Of a stretch of DNA of 64,000 nucleotides, positions 11,219 through 24,240 are shown one piece after another. This DNA comes from Dipteronia dyeriana (taxonomy: Eukaryota; Streptophyta; Magnoliopsida; Sapindales; Sapindaceae). Location: contig CM065299.1 of NCBI GenBank assembly GCA_032871835.1, forward strand, positions 99,268,652 through 99,332,651. The letters are read 5' to 3'. The position numbers and the translations under genes are program-made. The notes under the pieces were generated by a model. It did no database searches. It was not told the DNA's origin and was given only the letters and a program-made list of their open reading frames with translations. Position 1 is the stretch's first letter, and every line of letters begins with the position of its first letter.

Positions 11219-14200
11219 TCTTCTGCATTACTTCAAATTCTCGTAAGCGACAAATTAACTGGTGATAACTACAGTAAGTGGAAACTTAACATTAATACAA
11301 TATTTGTCACCAAAGACCTCAAGTTTGTGCTTACAGAGGAATGTCCTCAAGCACTTGATGCCAATACCACACGAACTATTCGTGAGGCATACGAGAGGTC
11401 TCATCTGATGAGAAGGCCCGAACATATCTGTTGGCTTCAATGACAGATGTGCTTGTCACAAAGTAAGAAGCAATGACTTCAACATTTGAAATCATAGAGT
11501 CATTGCAAGCTATGTTTGGGTAGCCCTCCGAGCAAAAGCGACACGAAGTTGTTCATTCCGCTATGCTCGCTCGTATGAAGGAAGGTACGTCAGTTCAGGA
11601 ACATGTCCTACGCATGATGTCCTACTTCAACAACGCATAAGTCAATGGCGGGGCCATTGACGAACCTAGTCAAGTGAGCATCATACTGACGACTCTTTCA
11701 AAGAGGTTCGATCGGTTTAAGAGTAACTACGAGATGAACAAGTTAAGGTTCAATATCACATAGTTGCTCAATGAGCTCACTACCTTTGAGTTATTGACTA
11801 AGGACAACAAGGGCAAGACCGGTGAGGCCAATGTTGCTGAACCATCTTCCTACAATAATAAGAAAAGGAAGAGGTCTGTTGGGAAGGCGAAGAGTATGCC
11901 CAAACCCAAAAAATCCCAAAGAAAGAAGAAGTCCAAGAAAGGTAAATATGATTTACTTGTTCTTAAGTCATGTTTAGTGGAAGATGATTCTTCACCCTGG
12001 ATAGTTGATTCAGAGGCCACTAACCATGTTTGTTCTTCTTTACAATGGACTGATTCTTAGATACAGCTAGAGGAGCAAGCCTTCTCACTGTGTGTGGGGT
12101 CAGAGGATATCGTGTCGGCACGAGCAGTGGACGTAATTAGATTACGTTTTTGTAATAATTATATATTGTTGGACAATGTATTTTGTATTCCTGGATTTAC
12201 ACAGAATTTGATTTCTGTTTCTAAGTTGTTAGAATAAAAATATTTTGTTTCTTTTAATAATAAGTCTGTTATTATTGGAAAGAGTGGTCTGCATATTTGT
12301 TCAGGAATTAATGAAAACAATTTGTATGTGTTAAGACCATTAATACATACTACACTGCTCAACACCGAATTGTTTAAGGTTGAAAAACCAAAAACTAAAC
12401 GACATAAGATTTCTCCAGATAATGACACGTATCTTTGGCATCTAAGGTTTGGTCATATCAACCTTAACCGGATAGACAGACTAGTAAAAAGCGGACCTTT
12501 AAGTGAGTTAAAGGTTGGCACATTACCTATCTGTGAATCTTGTCTGGAAGTTAAGATGACTAAGAGACCTTTTACTGGAAAAGTGCTTAGAGCTAAAAAA
12601 CTGCTAGAGCTAAAGAACTGCTAGAGCTTATACATACAGACGTCTGCGGACTGATGAATGTTAAAGCTAAGGGTGATTATGAGTATTATGTCACCTTTAT
12701 AGAAGACTACTCAAGATACGGATACGTCTACCTAATGTAATGGAAGTAGAAAACATTTGAAATGTTCAAAGAATTCCGAGCTGAAGTTGAGAATAAATTA
12801 GGTAGGACTATCAAGTCACTACGATCGAATCGTGGAGGTGAGTACCTTAACCAAGAGTTTGAAGACTTCATGGTCGAGCATGGGATAGTTTCCCAACTCT
12901 TAGCTCCCGATACACCTCAGTAAAATGGTGTAGCGGAGAGGGGAAATAAAACCGTAATGGAAATGGTGAGATCTATGATTAGTTTCTCATCATTACCAAA
13001 TTAGTTCTGGGGATATGCGTTATAAACAGCGGCATACATTTTGAATGTGGTTCCATCCAAATATGCTCCTAAGACTCCCCTAGAGTTGTGGAATTGTCGT
13101 AAAGCTAGTTTATGACATTTCAGTATATGGGGGAGTCCAGCACACGTGCTAAAGAACAGAAGTGGAAAGCTAGACTCCAAGTCTGTGGTCTGTTTAATTG
13201 TAGGATACTCCAAGGAGACCAATGGTGGACACTTTTATTGCCCCGAAGATAACAAAGTATTTGTATCGACAAATGCAACATTTCTTGAGGACAATTATAT
13301 TAGTGACCATAAACCTCGTTCTAAGAATGTATTGAATGAGTTGTAGCCTGGTGAGACTAGTGATTCATCAACAAGAGTTGTTGATCCATAAACATCTGAG
13401 AGTCAGATAGTTCCTGATCAGGATACACTAACACCTAGACGTAGTGAGAGGGTTTTGAGAAAAATCTGAACGTTATTTAGATATATGTGAGGGACAAGGT
13501 GTTGTCTCTGCTGATAGTGTGGATGATCCATTGACATTTAAGAATACAATGGAAGATCCTGATAAAGAAGAATTACTTAAAGCCATAAATCTTGAGATGG
13601 AGTCCATGTACTCTAACTCAGTCTGGGATCTTGTAGACTTACAGGATGGGGTAAAACCCATAGGGTGTAAGTGGATCTACAAGGGAAATAAAGGAGTAGA
13701 CGGGAAGGTAGAAACCTTCAAAGCAATGGTAGTGGCCAAGGGTTATACCCATAAAAAGGGGGTCGATTATGAAGAGACCTTCTCATCAGTAGCTATGTTT
13801 AAGTCTATTAGGATTCTCTTATCCATTGCTGCCTATTTCGATTATGAAATGTGGCAAATGGATGTCAAGACTACATTCTTGAATGACAATCTTGATGAGA
13901 GCATTTATATGATGCAACCAGAGGGATTCGTGTCTCCAGATCAAGAGCAAAAGGTTTGCAAGCTGCAAAGGTCCATTTATGGACTTAAGTAAGCATCTAG
14001 ATCGTGGAACATTAGGTTTGATGATGTAATCAAAACCTATGGTTTCGAGCAGAACGTCGATAAGCCTTGTGTCTATAAACGCATCATTGACAAGAAAGTA
14101 GTTTTCTTGGTCCTATACGTAGATGATATCCTACTCATTGGGAATGATGTGGGAGTGTTGTCTGATGTAAAGGGTTGACTGGCTAGCCAATTCCAAATGA

Positions 14201-15102
14201 AAGATTTGAGAGAGACAAGTTATGTTTTAGGGATCCAACTTATAAGGGATCGTAAGAACAAACTTATAGCACTGTCTCAGGCATCATATATAGACAAGAT
14301 TCTTGTGTGATTTTCGATGCTAAGCTCCAAGAAAGGTAATTTACCTTCCAGACATGGAGTTCACCTATCTAAGGAACAGTGTCCTAAGACACCTCAAGAA
14401 GTTGAGGATATGAGACGTGTACCCTATGCATCGACAGTAGGTAGTCTCATGTATGCTATGTTATGCATGAGACCGGAAATCTGTTATGCAGTGGGAGTAG
14501 TAAGCGGATACCAGTCCAACCCAGGATTAGATCATTGGGTTGTTGTCAAGACAATTCTCAAGTATCTTCGGAGAAAGAGAGACTATATGCTAGTGTATTC
14601 CAGGCAGGATTTGATCCCGATAGGATACACGGATTCTGATTTTCAATCAGACAGGGATTCTAAGAAATTCACGGCTAGATCAGTATTCACCCTGGGTGGT
14701 AGAGCCATTGTATGGAGAAGTATCAAGCAATATTACGTTGTTGACTCCACCATGGAAGAAGAATATGTAGCCGCTTGTGAAGTTGCTAAAGAGGATGTTT
14801 GGCTCTATAAGTTCTTGAGCGATCTGGAAGTTGTTCCAGATCTGGAAAAACCCATCACACTTTATTGTGATAACAATGGTGTTGTGGATAATTCCAAAGA
14901 ACCAAGAAGCCACAAGAGATGGAAGCATATAGAGAGAAAGTATCATCTCATTAGAGAGATAATGTAGAGAGGAGATGTGATCGTCACCAAGATAGCCTTA
15001 CAAGACAATCTTGATGATCCATTTACAAAGACCTTTCTGACTAAAGTGTTTTCAGGTCACCTAGATGGTCTAGGGTTACGAGACATGCCTCACGTGCTTT
15101 AG
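11219..15102 (+). pseudogene. Copia gag-pol polyprotein, broken by many stops
   Basis: The start is ATG 11219 (MSSALLQILVSDKLTGDNYS), just after the primer site. Order of domains: gag (11219 to about 11960, ending in a Lys-rich segment), protease (WIVDSEATNHV near 12000-12030; the catalytic DSG is DSE at 12007-12015), GAG-pre-integrase (LWHLRFGHINLNRID, then CESCLEVKMTKRPF), integrase core (LIHTDVCGLMNVKAKGDYEY near 12630, DYSRYGYVYL, NGVAERGNKTVMEM), reverse transcriptase (GCKWIYKGNKGVDGKVETFK, MDVKTTFLND, YVDD at 14116-14127), and RNase H (GYTDSDF, MEEEYVA, LYCDNNG, ERKYHLIRE). It ends near 15102 with GLGLRDMPHVL. More than ten in-frame stops and shifts are present, yet most catalytic motifs survive. 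Confidence 0.9.
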
Positions 15103-15116
15103 TGCAAGTGGGAGAT
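15103..15116 (+). other. Copia polypurine tract
   Basis: AGTGCAAGTGGGAGA immediately 5' of the 3' LTR (TGTTGAGG). This is the usual plus-strand primer of plant copia elements. Confidence 0.85.
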
Positions 15117-16456
15117 TGTTGAGGTTTATGCCCTAAAGATGTAATTTGTAAATGGATTTATGAAATAAATAAAAGGAAAATCTCAATTCATTCTTGTTGT
15201 GTTGTTTATTTTATAACTTGTGCATATATTTAACATCCAAGATTGCCGGATGTAATCTCGAACTATGTATATGAGTGTCATATACAGATGGATACAGTAA
15301 GAGACGTGCAATCTAAAGAGTCCATAGATAACAAATAAAGCTGGGTACTTTATTTGTGGTTAATCTATAACTGTGGTCCATTCCGTAATGTACGGTGATT
15401 CTATCCTCATTCATATGAGATATGGGAATGTAGACACCTTGTATGATGTGATCATATAGGACTGGGCCATGATCTATATGAATCTCTCACCAAGATCCGT
15501 TTGCCGATGAGATTCATATATATCAACTAATGATTGCTACATGTGGGTGATCTCAATCCTGAGTGTCTTATCGACTCCTTCAAGTTAAATCATGGTCTTG
15601 ATATACCATGGGTGAGGTCAGATGCATTTCCTGATCAATATACTCCGTATGTTAGGATTACGGTTTGGCTTGTGGCTGGAAAGGTTTGTACACAATACTG
15701 GAATCCACTCCTTCTTATGAGAAGTAGATGGTAGTTCCCTTAAGGGTTGATTCGGGGCTTGGACAATATGAGCGCTCTCCTAGTTTCGTGAGGAAATAGG
15801 ATTTATTGTTCATTATAAAATCAACGGTACTTAAAGGATATATGTAATTAGAGGGGTATAATGGACATTATGACCCAGCTCTAATTATGAACTACTGTGG
15901 AGGACCACACCATGTGTAATAGCTATATCGATGGACACCGGGTTGTATCGTTCTGTGTAAAAGCGTCTATAGTTGAGAGAGTACAGCTTCGGGTTTTTAG
16001 TGGAATAACACCGGAGTTAATAATCAAGGAATATTAATTAAAGAGTTTAATTACTGATTCTGGGGATTATTGGAGCTCAAAATAATGTGGGCACATTAGG
16101 TCCCCTTGCTAGCCGGATCGATTTAGGTAACAAGGGTCACGGTTAATTAATTGGATTGTCCAATTAATTGTGTTACGAAAGTGACACGTATTTATTCAGG
16201 AATTAATTGAATAATGAGATTATTTAATTAATGAATGTTAATGATTATGTTAATTAAATAATTAGATTATTTAATTGTGTGATTAATCATTAGTTGGAGG
16301 GTGTTGATTGATATTTAATTTTTAAAGATAAGATCATTTGATTATTTTATTTTTATTAAATTAGATATTTAATTTTGATTTTAAAGAGTTTGAATTCAAA
16401 ACAAATTGGTTAATTTCTTTAAAGATATGAGATATCTTAAAAGATTTAAATCGATG

Positions 16457-16502
<46 letters not shown>

Positions 16503-17064
16503 TAGATAATAAAGAATGATCAACACAAACTTAAAAGAGACAGTTGCACATCAGGTCTCTTGAGTTGCAATTAAAAATCAATTATATGTCTGAGACAAGA
16601 CACACGCATTATTGGAATAAAAAAAAAAGGTTGTGTAGTCTGGTGTGCATAAGTGAATAAAGAAAAATGTGGTTTTGGTGTGTACTGTACAGTCGTGCAC
16701 TATTGACACAAAAGAAAAAAAAATAAACAACTGGAATTGTTCTAGTGGGTTTCACTTGGGAGAAAAAGTTTCTTCAATATTCTTTATATCCTCCATTCAA
16801 GTTCTTGAGACCGTGACGTGTCCACACCCAGTTACTAGTCCTGGTAGATAGCGAGGAAGATCGAGTGGTTCGGATAGGAGCATATCGTTAAGTGAAGGAG
16901 CCTCCAAATGTTGGTAAGATTTTCTTCTTCTGCTTTATATTGATTACAATTTCCTGTGTTTATATATTTTTTGTATTAGTTCCGAAAAATAATTACGATC
17001 CCAAGTTCACTGGTCCTAGATACAGATTATGATCTGTATAAAAAATTTAAAACCTTACTTCTGC
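15117..17064 (+). repeat. Copia 3' LTR, end-truncated
   Basis: Starts TGTTGAGGTTTATGCCC and follows the 5' LTR through ATCTGTATAAAAAATTTAAAACC and TTACTTCTG. It diverges at about 17064, where the 5' LTR continues with the final GACCGGTGAACAGGGTTCCAACA-type end. About 28 bp are absent. Confidence 0.9.
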
Positions 17065-17342
17065 CTCTTTATCAGCATCTTCCATTGTATTCTTAAATGT
17101 CAATAGATCATCCACACTATCAGCAGAGACGACACCTTGTCTCTCACCTATTCCTAAATAGCGTTTAGGTTGTCTCACAACCCTCTCATTACGTCTAGGT
17201 GGTAGTGTATCCTGATCAGGAACTATCTGACTCTCAGATGTTTATGGATCAACAACTCTTGTTGATGAAACACTAGTCTCACCAGGCTCAAACTCATTCA
17301 ATACAATCTTATAACGAGGTTTATGGTCACTAATATAATTGT
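17065..17342 (-). mobile_element. Inverted fragment of a related copia pol region
   Basis: Reverse complement of this segment aligns with 13290-13570, the integrase-RT spacer of the copia element, beginning near NYISDHKPR and ending near NTMEDADK. It is less decayed than the copy inside the element: it keeps a clean ERVVRQPKRYLGIGERQGVV reading where the internal copy is frameshifted. The donor was therefore probably another copia copy. It lies exactly between the truncated 3' LTR and the resumed LINE. Confidence 0.9.
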
Positions 17343-19660
17343 ATTCTTCTTTTTTGTTTTGTAGAAGATTCTTTGAGCAGATACCTCACGCATCTAGTAT
17401 ACTCTGGCTCTTTGACTTATATCTCTTCTCTGGTTGGGATACGTGCCCATTCGCATTTTCTCTATGCTGATGATGTTATCCTCTTTTGTTGGGCTTTTCC
17501 TCAGAATTTACGAGTGATTTTAAATGTTTTTGCTCTTTATGGCTTTATCTCAGGTCAACGAGTTAATTGTTAAAAATCTTCCATATTCTTTGGCAAAGGC
17601 ATCTCTAGGCATCGAATTACTAATTTCCTCTCAATGTCTTGGATGCGTAAGGGCGGTGATTTAATAACTTATCTAAGGGTCCCTCTTTTCATTGGTGCAT
17701 CTAAACGTCAGTGGTTGATCCCTTGGGCTGATAAAATAAAGTAAATTGGAATCGTGGAAGAGTTTCTCTCTTTCAATGGTAGGTAGGTTATGTCTTATTA
17801 ATTCAGTGATTACAGGTTCCTTCCTGCATTCCTTTCAAGTTTATTGTTAGCCTTCTTCTCTTTTGAAAAATTTAAATGTTGCTATTCGGAATATTGTTTT
17901 TGGACTTGTTCGATCGACAGTCGTTAAACTGTCTAAGTTGCTTGGAAACCTTGTTGCAAGCCTAAGGATGGTGGTATTCTTGGTGTTAAAGATCTTGGTA
18001 TTCTTAACAATGTCATGCTTAAGTAGTTCACTTGGAGGATGTTGATATAGGAGTCTTTCGCTTTCACATATCTTCGGGCTCGATTTTTCACCTAGGATCA
18101 CAGACCTAGAACATGGTATGTTGTTTCTTCTATATGGCCAGGTCTAAAATTACATTACACTCCCCTAATGATTGAGTCTAGGTGGTTGGTTGGTTGGTCG
18201 TCATTCTAAGGTTCATTTTTGGATGGATAACTGGTTGGGAGATCCATTGATTGACTTGGTTAAGGAAAAGTCTGCGTTACAACTTCCGTTGGATTCTGTT
18301 GTATGTGATGTTTACTCAGAGGCTAAGGGTTTGGATATTCCTACTTTTTTTCAAGCTTCTCACCCGGATGTTGCTTCTGAAATTGAGAAGGTGGTGGTTA
18401 GTACTGACCTAAACTCGTTAGTCTGGACTTATTCCTTGGATGGTGTTCTTACTTGTAAATCTCCTTATAATTATCTTTTTGAGGTTAGGAGTTCTGTTTT
18501 TTGGGGTAAGCAGATATGGGCGTCTTATATCCCTCATTCTCATTTTGTCCTCATTTGGCGCTTATTTCATGGTAAGATTCCTACGAACATTGTGTTACGT
18601 GCCAGATGTTATATTTCTCTATCTCGTTATCGGTTTTGTTGTGCTGCCGAGAAGGACTTAAGGCATTTGTTTCTTGACTGTCCTTTTGTTTGTGGGTTGT
18701 GGGATGTTGTTTCCTCTACTTTTAGTCATAAGTTTAAGTTAGATGGTACTTGTTTGGACATGTGGCATGAGGCAATGAGAGTTATCTTTAGTACTCAATT
18801 GAAAGCTTTCTAAAGGGTTTCTATCATCACAGTTTTCTGGGTGGTGTGGTTCCTCCAGAACCAAGCTACCTTTGAGGGTGGCAAGCCTATTTTTATCGAT
18901 GTCTTTTCCTTGATTTGGCGTTCCGTTCATGAGGCAGACTCCCTTCAATTTGGTACTATGAAAAATTCAGTGGATGAGCTTCAGACTCTTCAACGGCTTC
19001 ATGTCTCTGGTCATCCTTCCAAGGCTCCTCGTATTTTAGAGGTTAATTGGTGCCCTCCCCTATCGGGTTGTCTTAAGGTTAACATGGACGGAGCTGCTTT
19101 TGGTAGTTCTGATCTTGTTGGTTGTGCAAGGGGTTTCTTGCACATGCAGGGGTTTCGTTAAAGGTTGTTTTGTTATTCCTCTTGGTGTCTTCTTTGCTTT
19201 TGAAGCTGAATTGGTCGTTGCAGTTCACGTTATTGATTATGCTTGGATTTTTGGTTAGTGTCGGTTATGGTTGTTGAGTGATTCGACCTTTGTAGTGGAT
19301 ATGCTTTGTTTTAGGTCTCGTAAGGTTCCTTGGCGTTGGTGCCCCGTTTGAGATAGATGTTTGCGCTTAGTCGCTTAATCTCTCAAATGGACTTTGTTGT
19401 CACTCATATTTATCGAGAAGGTAACCAAGTTACAGATAGTTTAGCTTCTAGAAGCCCCAGTATCGTCTCTCCTACATGGTGGTAGACAACTCCAAATTTT
19501 TGTAACCTTTTTATTTTCAATTATTTTTGTAGCAGACCATTTTTAGATTTTGATGATCTTTTTTCTTCTTTTGTTTTCTGCTCTTTTTGTTCTCTTTCTT
19601 TTTTCTTTAATAAAATGTTGGGTTATGGTTAATTCTGACCACCCAACAACCATATCAAAA
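17343..19660 (+). pseudogene. LINE ORF2 right half: RT, zf-RVT and RNase H, broken
   Basis: The LINE resumes with FFCFVEDSLSRYLTHLVYSG and the RT catalytic motif FLYADDVILF (YADD at 17463-17474). The RT thumb and linker follow (FFGKGISRHRI, then a segment with ITGSFLHSF near 17800). An open 213-codon stretch at 18172-18813 carries HFWMDNWLGDPLIDLV and the zf-RVT-like region (IWRLFHGKIPTNIVLRARC, DLRHLFLDCPFVCGLWD). An RNase H domain follows (LKVNMDGAAFGSSDLVGCA near 19075; THIYREGNQVTDSLASRSP near 19405). Termination is around 19485, then a T-rich tail region to about 19660. Compared with the expected RT, roughly 35-40 residues between SFIGCV (left part) and FFCFVED are missing. Stops and frameshifts are scattered. 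Confidence 0.85.
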
Positions 19661-19890
19661 ATATAATATATATAAAAGCTGACCCTCACGGCATCACGTG
19701 TCACCATGAGAGAGCTTCAGTTTTAAATTACAATTTACCATCTATCTAATAATTGATTTATTTACTCATATTCATGCTATTAATAATTATTTATCTTGTG
19801 ATATTCTTTCTATTCTATTTATTATACTTATTGTTTTCTAATACTATTAATAGCAGTAAAAAATGTTTCTTTTTTTTTTTAATTTGTTTA
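19661..19890. other. AT-rich spacer with first copy of the GACCCTCACGG repeat
   Basis: Contains GCTGACCCTCACGGCATCAC near 19677, the start motif of a repeat family seen again near 20850 and 24335. No gene is seen. Confidence 0.5.
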
Positions 19891-20483
19891 AGAGCATCTC
19901 CAATGGTATAAGTAAATTTAGACATTTTTTTCGGGGATTGTTAAATTTGATGAATATGTAATCCACAATGGTACACTTTATCTAAATCAAAAATTTACAT
20001 TATCTAAATCAAAAATATACTCCCGCCACATAATTTTCACTCCGCTCATTTTTATTTCATTGTTTCCGCTCCACACAGACAATTCGTCAAACATCTTGAA
20101 TACATTGCTATTAAACATGGTGAAAAAAAAAAGACAAGATAAGGTATATGATATGGGTATTGAACAATTTGTAATGTAGAGACGAATTTTAACTTATTGA
20201 AATTTTTAGAATCGAAACAATGATGAGATATAGGTGATCAGAGAAAATAAAGGGGAAAAAATCCACATATGAGAGAGAGAATAAAATTACAACAACAGCT
20301 ATTTTGAGTTAAGTTTATATTTGATGATTGAAAGTCAATCTTCAAATTTAATTAATGGAGAGGTAATTTGATTATTGATAACTTCTATTGTAAAATTTTA
20401 GTGACTATGTTGGACGGTGTTTTTCGGATAAATAATCAAATTTTGATTACTCTCCTACTTTTGAGGACACCATTGGAAATGTT
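19891..20483. mobile_element. MITE with CATCTCCAATGG-type ends and TTA target site
   Basis: The left end reads AGAGCATCTCCAATGGTAT and the reverse complement of the right end AACATTTCCAATGGTGT. Both sides are flanked by TTA (19888-19890 and 20484-20486). Length is about 593 bp, AT-rich, with no coding capacity. TTA duplication and such ends fit a PIF/Harbinger-type MITE. Confidence 0.65.
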
Positions 20484-20845
20484 TTAATCATATATGCAAT
20501 TTTCTTTTTTTATATAATTTGTTTAATCATATATAAATAATAATCACATATATAGATATAATAATAGTTTTTTTTCATAATTTAGATGTGGGATCGACAC
20601 GTGACACTTATAAATGTTTTTATTTTTTTTGTTTATTCAATCATATATAAAATAATAATCAAACACAGATCATATCATATCATATATAATAATTTAATAA
20701 CAATATTTTTCTTTCTTTTGATGTGGTTGTGACGCGTGACAATCATTAATATTTTTAATATTTTTTAAAATATATCATATCATATATCATATAATAAAAG
20801 GCTTTTTTTCTACTATATCATATATTTATATCTATATAATATATA

Positions 20846-21020
20846 AAAGTTGACCCTCATAACACCATGTGTCGTCGTGAGGGAGCTTTAACATAAAATA
20901 ATTATTATTAATTAGTTGTTAATTGTAATTTTTTTAATATTGTAATTTATATCTATATAAATTCTTCCCACCTCCCCACTTTTCGTCTCCCTTCCCTAAT
21001 ATATTCCTCTTTCTTTTTTA
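20846..21020 (+). repeat. GACCCTCA repeat family, copy A left part
   Basis: Starts AAAAGTTGACCCTCATAAC and runs through ATTCTTCCCACCTCCCC and TTTTCGTCTCCCTTCCC. It closely matches 24327-24510. It is interrupted at 21020 by a 3.0 kb MITE block; its continuation resumes at 24031. The TATATAAAAG start and absent terminal inverted repeats could fit a non-autonomous Helitron, but no 3' hairpin-CTRR end was found. Confidence 0.6.
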
Positions 21021-22756
21021 GGTTGTGTTTGATTTTTCGTTTGAAGACCGAATAGTACTGAATTATACTGAAGACTGAATAGTGACTAAAAAATGAAAAC
21101 TGAATAACATGTTTGATTTTTTTTCACTGAAAACTGAATATAAGTTATAAGTTGTTTGTTTTTTCAGGTTACAAATATCTGAAAATAAATACTTTTACAT
21201 CTATGCTCTTTATACTATTATATGTTATATACTTATATTTTAATGTGTTTGATATTTATATGTTGAATTATAATAAAATAATTATATAATTATATATTAT
21301 AATGAAATATATACGCTCCATCAATATGAACATACCACAAAAATATGTCACAAACAGACATAATTCAATTATATATATATATAAACTAATAAAATTAGTG
21401 TTGAATTTGGAAGTATCTCATCTAGGCATATAGAGATTATATCGTGGTGTTTACGATACATATAAAGTGCATGTAGTTTATTGTTAAGTTGGTTTAAGTT
21501 TATTTGCAAAACCGGTTCTTTTTTTTTTTTTTTTGAAAATGCTAATTTTTTCCAATCACATAATATAAAATTAATCAAATTATGAGAAAAAAAAAGTCCT
21601 TACCGAAATATGAATAGAAGTCGAAATATGTTTGAATGTAATTCAAAAAACGTTGGATTCAAATGGAGATTTTGGAGTTTTTAAAAAATTAGGTTTTATG
21701 GCTACTAAAATTATTTAAATAGTGAGAAGAAAAAAAAAATCATATTGTTAAGGTTGTGAGAGAAGATAAAACAGGAAATTAGATAAGATTTATAAGGACA
21801 AATTTAGAAGTTATAAATTAATATAGAGAAAATAGCACTAGACACCATTATTTGGTGAGTAGAGTCTCAAAAAGGCCATTGACTTTTTAAATTGTTCCAA
21901 AATCATCATTTTGACAAAACATTGTTCCAAAATCATCATTTTGATAAAATATTATTCATTGACAGCCAAATTCAGTTAAAATATAACATAAAGTTACCGT
22001 TATCTGAAACATGGCACAAATAAAAAAAATTATGGACAATATTATATGTATTTTGATTATTTGATTATATATAAAAATTAATCAAAAAAATTAATGATTT
22101 TATTAATTTTTTTATGGGTAATATTTACTGTTTATGGGTGACATTAAACTTATTATTATTCCCTGATTAATTTATTGATTAATTTGGGATGACATCAAAT
22201 TTACTTCATAATTAATTTATTATTTAATTATATATAGTAATGATTTCTTTATAAGAATTTTATGGACAATATTTCCTATTTTATAAAGTAATCATGATAA
22301 TATATATATATATATATATTCAAAATACATGTAAAGAAAACCAGTTTAAAACCTGTTAAAAATCAATTATAAAACCAGTGCAAAACATGTTTTACTAATT
22401 TTTGACTCATATTCTAACATGTTATAACATATACAAACTGACTTCAAATAATTAATAGGTAAAATGGTAATAATTGATACATTCTTTCCATGAAATGGTT
22501 AATTTAAACCATTTAAAAAAATTAATGGTCATTTAAAGACTTCTTTACCAAATCAGTGGCTTTAGATATCACTGATTCATTAATATATATTCAGTTGATT
22601 TGTTGTTAAGTGAAAAGTGAATAATTTTCACTTTTCATAACTAGTGATTTTAAGAGAATATTCAATGATTTTATCACTTAAAAAATCAAATAAAACAACT
22701 TAATGTGATACACATTAAGTTTCATTAAATGATAAGTGAAAAAATCAAACATACCC
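21021..22756. mobile_element. Foldback MITE 1 (TTA-flanked, ~1.74 kb)
   Basis: The left end is GGTTGTGTTTGATTTTTCG; the reverse complement of the right end is GGGTATGTTTGATTTTTTC. TTA lies on both sides (21018-21020 and 22757-22759). The interior is AT-rich and carries a small direct repeat (TTCCAAAATCATCATTTTGA twice near 21895-21950). No protein signal was found. Confidence 0.62.
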
Positions 22757-22759
22757 TTA

Positions 22760-23009
22760 GGTGGTGTTTGGTTTGGTGGAATGGAAAGGAATGGAATGGA
22801 AAGGAAAGAGATCCATTCCATTTGTTTGGTTTGGTAAATGCCAATGGAATAGTCATTCCATTGGAATGTGGATTCCACCATTTTGGTGGAATGGGCGTTC
22901 CATCCAAAAACCAATGGAATGCCCATTCCATTCCATTAACACATTTTATCTTCCAAAAATAACCCTCTATCTCCAACTCTATTCCAAAAATACCCTCATT
23001 TTTTAAAAT

Positions 23010-23090
<81 letters not shown>

Positions 23091-24030
23091 ATATTTAGTA
23101 TATTATGTATTATGTATATATTATATATAATATATACGTTATATGTATTATAATATATATATATATATATTCATATATTATATAATATATAAATATATAT
23201 TATTTTATATTATTTATACTTTTATATTATATTATTATTATCTAAAATATATATATATATATATATTATAATAAATATTATATATATATATATATATATA
23301 TATTAATATACTATATAATTTATATATTTGATTGTTATTATCCAAAATATATATTATATTTTCTAATTATTTATATTATATATTATATATTATTATGTAA
23401 ATAATATATATTATTATTATATAATTTATACTTGTATATTTTATTATTTTATTATTATTATTCAAAATGAACATTCTATTTTCTAATTATATAAATTATT
23501 TTATTATTATTGTATATATACACACATTATATAATAATATAATAATATATAATATTTATATATTTAATATTAATATATATATATAATATATATATAATTA
23601 TGTAATATATTTATATGATATATATTATATAATATATAATAGTATTAATATTACTAACATATAATATATAATATATATTGTAATAATATATATTATATAT
23701 TGTAATAATATATAAATATAAATATATATATATTATATTATAAATATAAATATATATATATTATATTATATATAATATATATATTTATTATTATTATCCA
23801 TAATAAATAATGTTATTATAAATGTTTTGTAATTAGGGGTATTTTGGTCAAAATACAGTTGATTCCATTCCATTCAGTTGTTAACCAAATAAAATAATAC
23901 TGATTCAGATATTGATTATAAAGTCTCAACCAAACAAAGAAGTCAGTTTTCCATTCTTTTCCATTTCAATTCTCATTCTCATTCTCATTACTATTTCAAT
24001 TCATATTCCACCATGATAACCAAACGCGTT
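22760..24030. mobile_element. Foldback MITE 2 with GGTGTTTGGTTTGGTGGAATGG end
   Basis: The left end GGTGGTGTTTGGTTTGGTGG shares inverted similarity with the right end (reverse complement AAACGCGTTTGGTTATCATG then GTGGAAT). TTA flanks it at 22757-22759 (shared with MITE 1) and 24031-24033. Its ends are dense in GGAATGG/CCATTCC motifs, which produce several overlapping spurious open frames. Its centre is a giant TA microsatellite. Confidence 0.6.
23009..23800. repeat. Giant TA-rich microsatellite region
   Basis: Begins with about 78 bp of near-perfect (TA)n at 23009-23086 and continues for some 700 bp of imperfect TA/TAA runs inside MITE 2. It holds almost no G or C. Confidence 0.9.
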
Positions 24031-24240
24031 TTATCATTAAATTTAAGATAATTATTAATTAATTATAATAACTAATTGAAATCCCTCACTTTAAACTGAA
24101 ATAAAACTCTGCCCATTTAACAGACATTCTTCCCACCTCCCCCTTTTTGTCTCCCTTCCTTAATCTATTCACTTTCCCTTTTTTCAATTTATATATATAT
24201 ATATGTGTGTGTGAGTGTGTTCATTTTGTTTAAACATGTT
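24031..24240 (+). repeat. GACCCTCA repeat family, copy A right part
   Basis: Resumes with TTATCATTAAATTTAAG and runs through CACTGCCCATTTAACAG-like and CATTCTTCCCACCTCCCC segments. It matches 24521-24675 of copy B. Beyond it comes a (TA)/(TG) run and unmatched AT-rich sequence to 24326. Confidence 0.6.

Larger units (their letters stand above)
9208..17064 (+). mobile_element. Ty1/copia LTR retrotransposon inserted in the LINE
   Basis: A full-length but dead copia element with two ~1.95-1.98 kb LTRs, a tRNA-iMet primer site, a gag-pol region in the order gag, protease, integrase, RT, RNase H, and a polypurine tract. The 5' end is sharp, TGTTGGGG directly after LINE sequence. The 3' end is damaged: the last ~28 bp of the 3' LTR, including the terminal TTCCAACA, are missing, so no target duplication can be read. 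LTRs are roughly 93-95 percent identical by eye, pointing to an old insertion. A (TA)n run is present in both LTRs (about 10565-10589 and 16464-16497) at different lengths. Confidence 0.93.

Noticed and set aside
17360..17364. TGTAG matching TGTAG at 9203-9207, a possible 5-bp target duplication of the copia element
   Set aside because: The right-hand TGTAG lies inside LINE coding sequence (CFVEDSLSR) that already begins near 17345, beyond the inverted filler, and the 3' LTR end is missing. The match is coincidental.
22678..23006. Four overlapping open frames on both strands rich in WNG/IPF words
   Set aside because: They come from the GGAATGG/CCATTCC palindromic words of a MITE end and have no coding character.
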